Origin: Leptothoe sp034932105
Lineage (GTDB): Bacteria; Cyanobacteriota; Cyanobacteriia; Phormidesmidales; Phormidesmidaceae
Direction: 5' to 3'
Assembly: GCF_034932105.1 (NCBI RefSeq)
Contig: NZ_JAYGIG010000114.1
Coordinates: 189,174 to 253,173 of the forward strand
DNA length: 64,000 nt
Shown: positions 33,466-42,639 of the stretch, one piece after another
Layout of the letters: each line of letters begins with the position of its first letter
Position numbering within the stretch: the first letter of the stretch is position 1
The notes under the pieces: generated by a model
Told to the model about the DNA's origin: nothing
What the model saw: only the letters and a program-made list of their open reading frames with translations
The model's database searches: none
Position numbers and translations under genes: made by a program

Positions 33466-36400
33466 GGCTGTTGCTGTAGATGGGTTGCGATCGCACCTAC
33501 AAACTCCTTCTCAATGTAGGGTTTAGTAAAGTAGTCAGTGGCCCCCAGATGTTTAGCCAGGGTCTTGTGTTTGTGGTTACCACGGGACGTTAGCATCACC
33601 GTTGGAATCTTGGCCCAGGCCACATTATTTCGCCGCTGACTTAGAAACTCAAACCCATTCAGGCGGGGCATTTCCACATCACAGATGATCAGATCCGGCA
33701 GAGCACCTCCTTGCAGTTGCTCCACCCCATCGCGACCATCCTTTGCCTGCAGTACCTGATACCCTGCCTTGCTCAAGGTTAGGGCTAGGGTGCGGCGGAG
33801 GGCGGATGAATCATCAATAATCATCAGGGTTTGAGCCTGTGTCCGCTGGGACTGGCTGGATCGTGGCATTGATACTCCGGTTCCAAGTTTTCTGGTCCCA
33901 AATGATCTAGCCTCAAACTGCACCACCGCTGCCCCATCAATAATCGGCACCAGGCTACCATCGGCCAATAATGTACAGCCATTGATATAACTTGGTGCGG
34001 CAATGGCCTTACCCAGCGGTTTAATCACTAGCTCCTGTTCAGTCACAATCTGCTCTAAACCCAGCGCTAATCTTCCATCGCCTTGCGGAATAATCAGCAT
34101 TGTGTTTTGCCCCTGGGTTTTATGTCTTCTCTGCAACTCCTGGGGTAGTTGCTCAGAGACTTGGCACTGATAATTCAGATGCTCTGCTAAGTCATAAACA
34201 GGGATGAGTTGCTCCCGCCAATGGAGAAATTGCTTGCCACTGGAGAATTTCAGTTGATTGTCCGTCGGCTTGATAATTTCCTCAATACTGTCCGAGGCAA
34301 GTGCCACTGCCGTAGTCCCAATGCTGCCGATGACCAGTTTTGTCAGGGTGAGGGTAAGGGGAATTTTGAGAAAGAATGTAGTCCCCTTCTCAGGATGTGT
34401 TGTGAGCAAGAGCTTGCCATTAAAAGCCTGTAAATTCTCTTTCACAATATCAAGCCCCACTCCGCGCCCTGAGAGTTCACTGACCTTACTGGCGGTGGAG
34501 AAACCGGGCTCAAAGATCAGCTGCTGAATTTGCTGCTTTGACATGGCCGCTAATTGCTCTGGTGAACGCAGTTGTAAGTCGACAGCCCGCTGGCTAATCC
34601 GATTAATATCCAGTCCTTTGCCATCATCGCCAACTTCAATGACAGTATAGTTACCCTGGTGATATGCCCGGACCTCGATGGTCCCTTCTGCCGGTTTACC
34701 TAACGCGAGTCGTTCGTTGGTGTTCTCAATACCATGATCAAACGCGTTACGTAACAAATGCAACAACGGATCATAGAGTTTTTCGAGCATGACTCGATCA
34801 ACTAAAACATCTGTGCCTATGAGATTGAGTTGAACCGGTTTTTGATAACTGGTTGCCAGCTCTCTCATCACTCGGGGAAATCGCTTTAATATCCGATCTA
34901 AAGGCACCATTCGTGACCACATCAGCTCCTCTCTCAGCTGGGTAAGGGTACGGTGCTGATGTTCGAGTAGCTGATTTGACTGGCCCGCGAACAAAGCCAC
35001 GTCATCAATCGATTCGGCTAATTGGAAAACCTCTTCTAATACTCCTTCGAGCAGGAAGTTTATTTCGCCATAGCTGTCCATTTCTAAAGAGTCAAAAGCC
35101 GTTGAGGTCATATCAGACACTGCTTCAGCTATCGGTCTGTCAGGCGCGATCAAGAGTTGATCCGACAGACTTTGTAGCTGTTTAACAATGGTGCGAAATG
35201 ATGCAAACCTTTTTCCCAGCTGGCGAACCGTGTACTGGAACTGATCATTCTGTAACGATAGACTGTTGCGGTTAATGGATAACTCTCCCACCAACTTATC
35301 CATCCTTTCCAGGCGGTTCAGGTCAACTTTAGCGGATAACCTGGGTTGTGGCTTTGAGGCCGCTGATTTAAAACCGGGTGCCGTTACCTGAGGTGGTGGG
35401 GCGATAGGGAAAACTTCAGTCGGCAGACTGGGCAATGCGTCATAAACATCGCCAATGAAGTTTACGGCAGACTCAATGGTGTTGGGGACCGTTTTAGGGC
35501 TAGGGTTAGGAACTTTCGCTACTGTTAGCGCAGATTCAGTGAGCTCTGAATCTGCCAGTTCTAGTTCAGTCAGCGCTGATTCAGCCAACTTTGATGCAGC
35601 CAGCTCTGGTTTAGCCAAATCTGGTTCAGCCAGCTCTGATAATTCAGCCAACTTTGATGCAGCCAGCTCTGGTTTAGCCAGCTCTAATTCAGCCAGCTCT
35701 GGGTCAGCCAGCTCTGGGTCAGCCAAATCTGGTTCAGCCAGCTCTGATAATTCAGCCAGTTCTGATAATTCAGCCAGTTCTGATAATTCAGCCAGTTCTG
35801 ATAATTCAGCCAGTTCTGGCCAGTATGGGTTGAAGTCCTCAGAATCATTGGGCATGTCTGCTAATGACTCTGACTCGGGGGATGGAGGCGGAGACGATGG
35901 TGGGTCAGACCAATGCTCTATTAAGGGTGCTGGGGGAGATTCCTCCATGACAGCTTCAAAATCGGTGACCTCAATGTCTAATGTTGCCGCTGAGGATTCA
36001 GCTTCACCCCATATATCTTCTAGAGCTTTAATATTAGGCGGATTAGGAATCGAGTCTATCTCATCATTTATCCGTTCTACGGACGGAAACTCCATGGCCT
36101 CTATGGACCAGATTTCCTCTAGGGTAGATAGCTGATTGGCGGCAGTTGCGTCGAATGAAGCTATGGGCGGATCTATTCCATAGGTTGCCAATTCATCCAG
36201 TGCATCAAGATCTAGATTGGCCAAATCCAATTCATTGATTTGCCTTGGGGTAGATATATCGCTGCAGGTCGGATCATCCGGTCCAGCTATGGCACCACCG
36301 ATCATCGCTAGTAAAATGTCAGAGGGACCACTAAGTGTTTCCCGTTCGCCGGCAAGGATGGCGGTACGAGCATTTTCCACGTCCTTCAGTATCTGCTCAA

Positions 36401-37079
36401 TCACCGGTAATGGTTGATTAAAATTTTGACCTGCTGCTGCTTGGGCCGTATTCATGAGCGTCGTAAACCCTGGCAATTCGACCAGCTCGGCAAAACCAGC
36501 TAAGACTTCAAGTTGTATCTGTAACTCTTCACTACAATCATAGTTGTGAGGATTCGCACACACATCTTGTAGCTGCGTTAATACCTCAGCTACATCCACC
36601 TCAAAAATTGAGGCTACGATGTCTATCCCCAGATCGCTGGCACTTGGCATAAAGCTATCGGCAGCATTTAAAGCTGGGCCAAGGCGCTCTTCTAGCTTGC
36701 TAAAAATTAGGTCAAATGCTGCTAGGGCCTGTTTTTCATTAAAAGTACCCGTGTCGATTTGTGCCTGAAGCGGGTGGCGTAGGCAATCGTAGGCTCGCAG
36801 CAACAGAGTTTCTAGCTCAGCATCTACGATTATCGTGTCACTGTACAACGCCTTAAAGGCATCTTCTAAGCGATGGGCAATAGTTTTAATGGTGTCCAAA
36901 TCGACACTGGCTGCCCCCCCTTTAATGGAATGGGCCGCTCGCATGATCTCATGCACTTTCGCTACACTGACATCTGGACGCAGATCTAGCAGTCCAGTCT
37001 CGATAATGTCTAACAGTTCAGACGCTTCTTCAATAAAAAATTGATAGGCCTGATCGCGAATATCGGGATCGATGGTCAT
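33462..37079 (-). CDS. Hybrid CheA-type histidine kinase with C-terminal receiver (PilL/PixL-like)
   Basis: A 1205-residue hybrid kinase. Order of domains: HPt (about 1-105) with phospho-accepting His50 in AHSIKGGAAS; a long acidic linker; a repeat-rich part (about 415-517) of SELAEL hexapeptides turning into ELAxP-type pentapeptides; dimerisation helices from about 583 (LNRLERMDKLVGELSINRN); HATPase with LRNAFDHGIEN near 774 and GRGVGLDIVKEN near 875; CheW-like regulatory domain (about 900-1030); and a receiver (about 1080-1200) with DDSSALRR and phospho-acceptor Asp in IICDVEMPRLNG. This matches PilL/PixL-type kinases of cyanobacterial pilus-motility systems. It lies 47 bp after the MCP gene and overlaps the next gene. 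Confidence 0.95.
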   Translation of the reverse strand: MTIDPDIRDQAYQFFIEEASELLDIIETGLLDLRPDVSVAKVHEIMRAAHSIKGGAASVDLDTIKTIAHRLEDAFKALYSDTIIVDAELETLLLRAYDCLRHPLQAQIDTGTFNEKQALAAFDLIFSKLEERLGPALNAADSFMPSASDLGIDIVASIFEVDVAEVLTQLQDVCANPHNYDCSEELQIQLEVLAGFAELVELPGFTTLMNTAQAAAGQNFNQPLPVIEQILKDVENARTAILAGERETLSGPSDILLAMIGGAIAGPDDPTCSDISTPRQINELDLANLDLDALDELATYGIDPPIASFDATAANQLSTLEEIWSIEAMEFPSVERINDEIDSIPNPPNIKALEDIWGEAESSAATLDIEVTDFEAVMEESPPAPLIEHWSDPPSSPPPSPESESLADMPNDSEDFNPYWPELAELSELAELSELAELSELAELSELAEPDLADPELADPELAELELAKPELAASKLAELSELAEPDLAKPELAASKLAESALTELELADSELTESALTVAKVPNPSPKTVPNTIESAVNFIGDVYDALPSLPTEVFPIAPPPQVTAPGFKSAASKPQPRLSAKVDLNRLERMDKLVGELSINRNSLSLQNDQFQYTVRQLGKRFASFRTIVKQLQSLSDQLLIAPDRPIAEAVSDMTSTAFDSLEMDSYGEINFLLEGVLEEVFQLAESIDDVALFAGQSNQLLEHQHRTLTQLREELMWSRMVPLDRILKRFPRVMRELATSYQKPVQLNLIGTDVLVDRVMLEKLYDPLLHLLRNAFDHGIENTNERLALGKPAEGTIEVRAYHQGNYTVIEVGDDGKGLDINRISQRAVDLQLRSPEQLAAMSKQQIQQLIFEPGFSTASKVSELSGRGVGLDIVKENLQAFNGKLLLTTHPEKGTTFFLKIPLTLTLTKLVIGSIGTTAVALASDSIEEIIKPTDNQLKFSSGKQFLHWREQLIPVYDLAEHLNYQCQVSEQLPQELQRRHKTQGQNTMLIIPQGDGRLALGLEQIVTEQELVIKPLGKAIAAPSYINGCTLLADGSLVPIIDGAAVVQFEARSFGTRKLGTGVSMPRSSQSQRTQAQTLMIIDDSSALRRTLALTLSKAGYQVLQAKDGRDGVEQLQGGALPDLIICDVEMPRLNGFEFLSQRRNNVAWAKIPTVMLTSRGNHKHKTLAKHLGATDYFTKPYIEKEFVGAIATHLQQQP

Positions 37080-37126
37080 AACAAGTTAGCCATTGAGGAT
37101 AAGGTTTGAAACAGCATGGTGTTGGC

Positions 37127-40000
37127 CTAGTTCACCTTAAACCGACGGACACTTTCCTGTAGAGTTTGGGAGATTTCTAGCAGGTCCCTAAAGGATGTGG
37201 ATACTTTATTGGCATCGGACGATGTTTTCTGAGCAATATTAGCTAAATCTTTCATGACGTTGGTAACACTCTCAGAACTCGCGGATTGGGACATGGTGGC
37301 CTGGGCAATGGAATTGACTAAGGTCTTCATTTCTGTGGTCACCTGGGCAATGCTATTCAAGCTGTCACGAGTCTCGTCCACCAGTTGGGTACCAACAACA
37401 ACCTGCTCGGTTCCTAATTCCATTGCTTTGACCACTTCATTGGTTTCTGCCTGAATTTCGGCCACCAGATTCTCAATTTCTGTCGTTGCTTCTGCCGACT
37501 GTCGTGCCAATGAACGTACTTCGTCTGCAACTACGGCAAAACCTCTCCCCTCTTCCCCGGCACGAGCTGCCTCAATGGATGCGTTTAAGGCGAGCAGGTT
37601 GGTTTGGGCTGCAAATTCATTAATCAGGTTAACTACGCCGGAAATCTTTTGGGATGATTCACCTAGCCGTTTTACCTTTTTGGCCGTAGCCGCGACCGTT
37701 TCCCGAATGGCAATAATGCCTTCTACGGTGCGGTTCATGGCCGCATCGCTAGATGCTACGGTCGCTGTTGTTTGTTTTACAATGGCCTCGGCTTGATCGG
37801 CGTTGGCAGCTACCGCTCGAATAGACTCAACCACTTGGTCTAATTGCTCAAGGGCAGTGGAAATCTCTTGGGTTTGCTGTTGTGCGGCCAGGGAAAGATC
37901 TTGGACGGAGGATTCATTTTGACTGGCGGTCGTGGTTACCTGCTGCGACGCCGTCTGTACTTGCTCTACAATTTTTTTCAAGCTTGAAATGGTGGCATTG
38001 TAAGAATCAGCAATGGTGCCTATTTCGTCCGCTGTGACCTGGGCTCTCACGGTCAGATCACCTTGGCTGACAGGGTCGACTTCTAGCATGAGTGCTAGGG
38101 CACGTTGCTGAAGGTTCTCTTTTAGCTCTTTTTGTTCTGCTGCTAGGGTGGAAAATTGTTGTACCGTCATAAGGACGCCCAGCTGGCGGCCTAGCTGGCT
38201 ACAAAAGCTAATCTCTGGAGCTGTCCAGATGTGCAATCCTTGGGCATGATGAATTGTCAATAACCCAAACAATCGAGATTGATTGATGACTGGGACTACC
38301 AAAGCAGACTTAACCTGCAGAGCCTGCCATCGCTGGCCTAATTCCTCAGATAATTCGGCAATGGCAATATCATCGGCAATCAACAACTGACCATTGGTAT
38401 AATTCTCAATTTCAGTTTGAGAAAGATTTAAGGCCGGTATGCTCTCATCAAAAATACTGGGTTGATTCGCTGTGATTGATTCATTCTGGCTGAGTATCTG
38501 ATGATCTTCGAGGCGATACAGTGCCACCCGATCGGAATGCAGAAAGGTACGTACCTGCTCAACAAATAGATTGAGCTGAGTCTGATTATTTTCACTGTCT
38601 AAATCGCCGGTGATTGCAGTAGCTGAGGCCAGTAGTTTTGACTGCTGTGCTGTGGCCTGTTGCTCATTGTTAAACTGTTTTAGCTGTGCGGCCATTTGGT
38701 TGATGTTACCCCCCAGTTGGGCGAGTTCGTCTTGGCCAGAAACTTCTAAACGGGTGCGTAAATCTCCTTTACCAATTCTAGTTACCGCGTCAGCGGCTTG
38801 TAAAATTGGGTTTGTGAAGCGGCGAGTTGACCAAACGGCTAGACCTGTTGCTACACCTGCGGCAGCTAGGGTTCCTAGGGCGATTGCAAAAAACAATCGT
38901 TTCTGAGCGACCTGCAACAATGCCAAATCCACTGAGGTTACGGCACTCCAGCTTAAATCAGGCAGGCCCTCAACAGCTACTCCAGGGGCAAAGCCCACCA
39001 ACTCGTCTATACCTGTGAGAACGTTTTTCGCTTCTACAGTTTCACTGCTCTCACCACGGAAAACACCCGCAACATCTGGAAAAATATCGGATAGGGATAA
39101 AACCTTGACATCCACGGCTGTGGATAGGTCCACGGGTTGGCCAGTTGAATTAACCGGAATAATATAATCCGTGTCACTAGAAAGAAAGACCTCTCCTGAC
39201 GCGCTCGCTAGATAATAATCGTTACCCTCATTACCAAAGCTAGTCAAGGATGTTTGTAAGGCTTTGACCGGAATACGAGCACGCACGTATCCGATGGGTT
39301 GACCCGTTACTTGGTCTTTTACGACGGATGCCGAATATATACTAAATTCACCGGATGTAGCGGAAATTGACGGCTGGCTCAGGATTGCCCCATTGGCGGC
39401 CTTCGCCGCTTGTATATAGGATCGATCGAGGTGATTCTTCAATGTTTCGCCCTCGGAGCTTTGGGCGATGGGATTACCGGAGAGGTCAAAAAAGGCAATG
39501 CTACTATAGACACCGTTGTAGGCGGCCATCATTTGATCAAGGGCCTCGGTCTTTTCTTGATCCGTAACGGTCACCCGTAGCTTAGGATCAGCAAAAATAT
39601 CTAAACCTGCTAAAACTTGAATATCCGAATAGCGATCCTTCATAAAGAGATCCACTACTAAGTGCAGATCATTCACACGGATCTTTTCCAGCTCTTCTAA
39701 CTTTTCCAAAGACCCTTGGTTGGCAATACTATAGGCAATTGCTCCCACCCCCACCACCGGCAGTGTTCCTAACAGTATTGCCAACAACGATGCCTTAGTT
39801 CTTAAGCCCATTTGTTGCCACCAAGCTTTTAGCTTGCCTTGGCGAGGGGCAGCCTGAACTGATCGGTGTGTCACCATCTCTAGGGGAGACTTGGTCACTA
39901 AACTACTCAATAAGTCATCGGATGGTTTTGTCGCAGCAGCAGCCCAAGCTTCATGGGAGAGATTACTACTGTCAGGCTGTTTTGGTGTGCTTAATGTCAT
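37127..40000 (-). CDS. Membrane methyl-accepting chemotaxis protein with Cache, HAMP and GAF domains (PilJ/PixJ-like)
   Basis: A 957-residue receptor. A cytosolic N-terminus is followed by TM1 (about 70-94), an extracytoplasmic dCache-like sensor (about 95-365), TM2 (about 368-390), HAMP, a GAF domain (about 460-620), a HAMP-like linker and the MCP signalling helix bundle (about 690-957) with the conserved tip INEFAAQTNLLALNASIEAARAGEEGRGFAVVADEVRSLA-region. The GAF domain lacks the cysteine and DxCF-type motifs of bilin-binding cyanobacteriochromes, so it is probably not a photoreceptor, unlike PixJ. Length and order fit PilJ-like receptors. It stands between CheW and CheA in the operon. ATG start at 40000. 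Confidence 0.94.
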   Translation of the reverse strand: MTLSTPKQPDSSNLSHEAWAAAATKPSDDLLSSLVTKSPLEMVTHRSVQAAPRQGKLKAWWQQMGLRTKASLLAILLGTLPVVGVGAIAYSIANQGSLEKLEELEKIRVNDLHLVVDLFMKDRYSDIQVLAGLDIFADPKLRVTVTDQEKTEALDQMMAAYNGVYSSIAFFDLSGNPIAQSSEGETLKNHLDRSYIQAAKAANGAILSQPSISATSGEFSIYSASVVKDQVTGQPIGYVRARIPVKALQTSLTSFGNEGNDYYLASASGEVFLSSDTDYIIPVNSTGQPVDLSTAVDVKVLSLSDIFPDVAGVFRGESSETVEAKNVLTGIDELVGFAPGVAVEGLPDLSWSAVTSVDLALLQVAQKRLFFAIALGTLAAAGVATGLAVWSTRRFTNPILQAADAVTRIGKGDLRTRLEVSGQDELAQLGGNINQMAAQLKQFNNEQQATAQQSKLLASATAITGDLDSENNQTQLNLFVEQVRTFLHSDRVALYRLEDHQILSQNESITANQPSIFDESIPALNLSQTEIENYTNGQLLIADDIAIAELSEELGQRWQALQVKSALVVPVINQSRLFGLLTIHHAQGLHIWTAPEISFCSQLGRQLGVLMTVQQFSTLAAEQKELKENLQQRALALMLEVDPVSQGDLTVRAQVTADEIGTIADSYNATISSLKKIVEQVQTASQQVTTTASQNESSVQDLSLAAQQQTQEISTALEQLDQVVESIRAVAANADQAEAIVKQTTATVASSDAAMNRTVEGIIAIRETVAATAKKVKRLGESSQKISGVVNLINEFAAQTNLLALNASIEAARAGEEGRGFAVVADEVRSLARQSAEATTEIENLVAEIQAETNEVVKAMELGTEQVVVGTQLVDETRDSLNSIAQVTTEMKTLVNSIAQATMSQSASSESVTNVMKDLANIAQKTSSDANKVSTSFRDLLEISQTLQESVRRFKVN

Positions 40001-40045
40001 GGAAAATACCTCGAACTCGGATAATTGATTGAATAGTTGGTGGAA

Positions 40046-40552
40046 CTAAGCCGGCATACGGTCAAAAATTGCTGGACTATCAAGCAGAGTGAACATCTCA
40101 CCAGTTGAGTTCAACCAATAGCCGCGCAAAAACGGTACCAATGTCTCAGATACAACGGTTGGGGACTGGATAACATCTAGGGACAGCAACTCTATTCCCT
40201 CTATTTCTCTAACCCATAAGCCTAGACAGCATCGTTCGACTGTCTCTTCAGATAGTTGTTTTTCTATTAGCAAAACATCGTAGCGGGCGGTTAATGTAGG
40301 TTGCTGTTGCCAGGGCGATACCCCCAAAAGTTTTGCTGTATCGACAATCCACAGGACCTCACCCCGCCAGTTATAAATCCCCATTACCCAAGGAGGTAAA
40401 TGGGGCATGGCTGTAATCTTTGCTGCTTCAATTTTCAATACTGCCACCATCTGATCGACTGGCAATAGCGCTGTCATGTCTGGGGACACGTTAAATTTTA
40501 GAAACTGCGTCATGGTTGACGCTTGAGGTAGGTCCTGGGGGTACAATTTCAT
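40046..40552 (-). CDS. CheW coupling protein (PilI/PixI-like)
   Basis: From ATG 40552 the protein has 168 residues. The CheW fold is visible in LKFNVSPDMTALLPVDQMVAVLKI, MPHLPPWVMGIYNWRGEVLWIVDTAKLLG, YDVLLIEKQ and LGLWVREIEGIELLSLD. In cyanobacterial pil/pix clusters a CheW of this length sits between CheY and the MCP, as here, with gaps of 66 and 45 bp. A TTG at 40561 would extend it by three codons but has no well-placed ribosome binding site. Confidence 0.9.
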   Translation of the reverse strand: MKLYPQDLPQASTMTQFLKFNVSPDMTALLPVDQMVAVLKIEAAKITAMPHLPPWVMGIYNWRGEVLWIVDTAKLLGVSPWQQQPTLTARYDVLLIEKQLSEETVERCCLGLWVREIEGIELLSLDVIQSPTVVSETLVPFLRGYWLNSTGEMFTLLDSPAIFDRMPA

Positions 40553-40618
40553 GGTTTCCAACGACTCTTAAATATGAGCCCAAGGCTCAACAACGATTTA
40601 GTGTAGATCGAACTATTT

Positions 40619-40984
40619 CTAACGACCAATCAGTTGTTTGACCGTTTTGGATAACTCTTTTTGATCGATAGGTTTGGTCAGATAAGCATCTGCCCCCTGC
40701 TTCTTGCCCCAAAACTTATCCATGTCAGTGTCTTTTGTAGAACAGATAATTATAGGAATATTACTCGTGGCATCCTCCGCTTTGAGATCACGACAAATTT
40801 CAAACCCACTACGGTCTGGCAACACAACATCTAGTACAATAATGTCGGGTATTTGAATGTTCAACTGCGCCATGGCTTCGGCCCCATTGGCTGCTGTTAT
40901 TACGGTCAAACCGTCCTGGATTAGACATTTAGTCAGCATCTCCAGAATAGTTTTAGAATCATCAACAACTAATGCTATTCCCAT
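40619..40984 (-). CDS. CheY-like response regulator (PilH/PixH-like)
   Basis: From ATG 40984 this is a 121-residue stand-alone receiver: acidic pair in ALVVDDSKTIL, phospho-acceptor Asp in IIVLDVVLPDRSG, Ser/Thr in IIICSTKD and Lys in AYLTKPID. All key residues are kept, so it should be phosphorylated by the hybrid CheA. By position it matches PilH/PixH. An upstream TTG at 41026 would add 14 non-conserved residues. Confidence 0.93.
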   Translation of the reverse strand: MGIALVVDDSKTILEMLTKCLIQDGLTVITAANGAEAMAQLNIQIPDIIVLDVVLPDRSGFEICRDLKAEDATSNIPIIICSTKDTDMDKFWGKKQGADAYLTKPIDQKELSKTVKQLIGR

Positions 40985-41327
40985 GGATGTATCCCATTCC
41001 AATAAACAAAAAATTAGTCTGGGCAAACCTTATCGCGAATGCCTAGAACGCTTCCTCCCCAGTATTCCCATTGGCAAGACCTGAGTGGCGATCTCTATCT
41101 GGAGTAATAAAACTTGTGGTTACCTCTATTAAGTGCCTTGACCTCAAAAACAACGCCTGAAACCATTGGTCACCTCTATTAAGTGCCTTGACCTCAAAAA
41201 CAACGTCTGAAAACCTTGGAACGTCGTTCGCTATTCTCAATAAAATGAGTCTTTTTTCAACAAACTTGAATTAATCGAGGTGCCCCATTGAATGGTTTAG
41301 ATGCAGGTGGCCTATGATTCCATAACC
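40985..41327. other. Intergenic region within the chemosensory cluster
   Basis: This 343-bp gap between the PatA-type gene and the CheY gene carries no gene but a 50-bp tandem repeat (41118-41212). The break and the repeat suggest a separate promoter or regulatory region for the cheY-to-cheA part of the cluster. Confidence 0.5.
41118..41212. repeat. Two-copy tandem repeat, period 50 bp
   Basis: Two 45-bp copies, 41118-41162 and 41168-41212, differ at only two positions and are spaced with an exact 50-bp period. Within the second copy, GGTCA and TGACC bound a 16-bp spacer in inverted orientation; the first copy has one change in this palindrome. Sited about 130 bp upstream of the CheY start, the repeats could be paired regulator-binding sites. 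Confidence 0.75.
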
Positions 41328-42530
41328 TTATATCTCCACGGATGCTTGTTTGGAGAGCTGTCTGTCAATAACAGATAGAACCTGTTGCGGCTTGATTGGC
41401 TTGCTCAGAAAGGCAGAGGCTCCTACCATCCTGGCCCTGACTCGGTCAATCATGCCGTCGTTGCCAGTCAAAATTACAATGGGTGTTTCTTTGAAGCAAG
41501 ATATCCGACGTAACTGGCTGCAGAGTTCATAGCCATTAGTGCCAGGCATGACCAGATCTAAGAAAATCAGGGCGGGCTTTTTTGACAATAAGACAGCGAT
41601 CGCCCTAAGGGGATCTTGAATGCAATGAACTTGATAATCTGCCGTTCCCAATACTTTTTCTAGGGCACGACAAATGGCTGGGCTGTCATCCACACAGGCT
41701 ATTAGGGGACCCTTCGGTGACTGATCGGTGGATTTTGGTGGCGGTGCTGGTGATCCTAAATCATCAATTTCAATCAACTCCACCGTACCTTGCTGAATAT
41801 GGGGTAACAGCGAGGCTGAAAGGGAGACAATATCACGATTCACCTGAACGCTGAGATCCCTCAGGGTGAGTTGACCCGTAAGCATCATGGTCAAGGTGCG
41901 ATATAAAGGCTCGGGTACCTGCTTTTTGAGTTCTAGGGGATGACGAATAATCGGTGCTAAATCAGGGGAGCGATCGCCTAATTTGGCATCCAGCCAAGAT
42001 TGCCAAAGCGCTTTGGCTTTATAGATCATGGTGTCAGCATTCACCAGCAAAAGTTGGTTTGATAATCCATTCTCAGGTTTGACCTGATACTCAACTTCGC
42101 GAGCCTGACTAATATCGAAGAAGACTTCTACAAAAATGCTTTGAATGATATCGCTAATCTGTTCACGAGATATTTTTTGTTGATTGTACCAAAACCTTAG
42201 GAGCTGATATTCCCAACAGGATATGTTTTGATTCCCTTCTAGCTTAGATAGCTTTTTTAACTCAGTTTTGAGGGTTGAAAGTTCTACGTAGAGGTCGGGG
42301 CAAAAGCGTTTTACATAGCGATACCAACGACGCATCGGTTGTTTACCGCCCATTACATAGAGCAATCGCCCCATGTAAAACTCAAACGTCCACTCATTGC
42401 TATGGGCAGTAAGCTGTAATTGTCCATTGAACTGACTCTGTTTGAGTAGCCCAAAAAGACGACTTTGTTTTGCTGCCGTAAATTCATTAATAGTAATGAC
42501 AGACTGTTTAGTGGTCATTGATAGTGTCAT
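41328..42530 (-). CDS. PatA-type response regulator (PilG/PixG/TaxP-like)
   Basis: A 400-residue protein. The N-terminal 250 residues carry a PatA-type output region, starting with a DUF4388-like part (FGLLKQSQFNGQLQLT, WTFEFYMGRLLYVMGG), and the C-terminus is a receiver (about 270-395) with CVDDSPAICRAL, phospho-acceptor Asp in LIFLDLVMPGTNGYELC and Lys in AFLSKPIKP. PatA-type regulators open the pil, pix and tax clusters of cyanobacteria, where they are needed for pilus-driven movement, so this is the first gene of the chemosensory cluster here. ATG start at 42530. Confidence 0.92.
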   Translation of the reverse strand: MTLSMTTKQSVITINEFTAAKQSRLFGLLKQSQFNGQLQLTAHSNEWTFEFYMGRLLYVMGGKQPMRRWYRYVKRFCPDLYVELSTLKTELKKLSKLEGNQNISCWEYQLLRFWYNQQKISREQISDIIQSIFVEVFFDISQAREVEYQVKPENGLSNQLLLVNADTMIYKAKALWQSWLDAKLGDRSPDLAPIIRHPLELKKQVPEPLYRTLTMMLTGQLTLRDLSVQVNRDIVSLSASLLPHIQQGTVELIEIDDLGSPAPPPKSTDQSPKGPLIACVDDSPAICRALEKVLGTADYQVHCIQDPLRAIAVLLSKKPALIFLDLVMPGTNGYELCSQLRRISCFKETPIVILTGNDGMIDRVRARMVGASAFLSKPIKPQQVLSVIDRQLSKQASVEI

Positions 42531-42639
42531 CTTGTTGACAGGGTAAACAGACGTGGCGAAGCTGAAAATGTATGGGCTGATCCCCCCGACCCTAAAACTT
42601 TGGATCAGCTCAATGGCGATTGGTTTTATTTTCTACCCA

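Noticed and set aside
35455..36135. Open 226-codon Ser/Ala/Asp-rich frame antisense to the CheA gene
   Set aside because: It mirrors the SELAEL repeat on the other strand and has no independent support.
37127..40000. Cyanobacteriochrome-type photoreceptor in the MCP
   Set aside because: The GAF domain has no bilin-binding cysteine at the expected position and no DxCF motif; the one Cys near ISFCSQLG is in a different helix.
41043..41240. 65-codon minus-strand frame across the 50-bp tandem repeat
   Set aside because: It has only a TTG-type start, no family match, and its sequence merely reads through the repeat.
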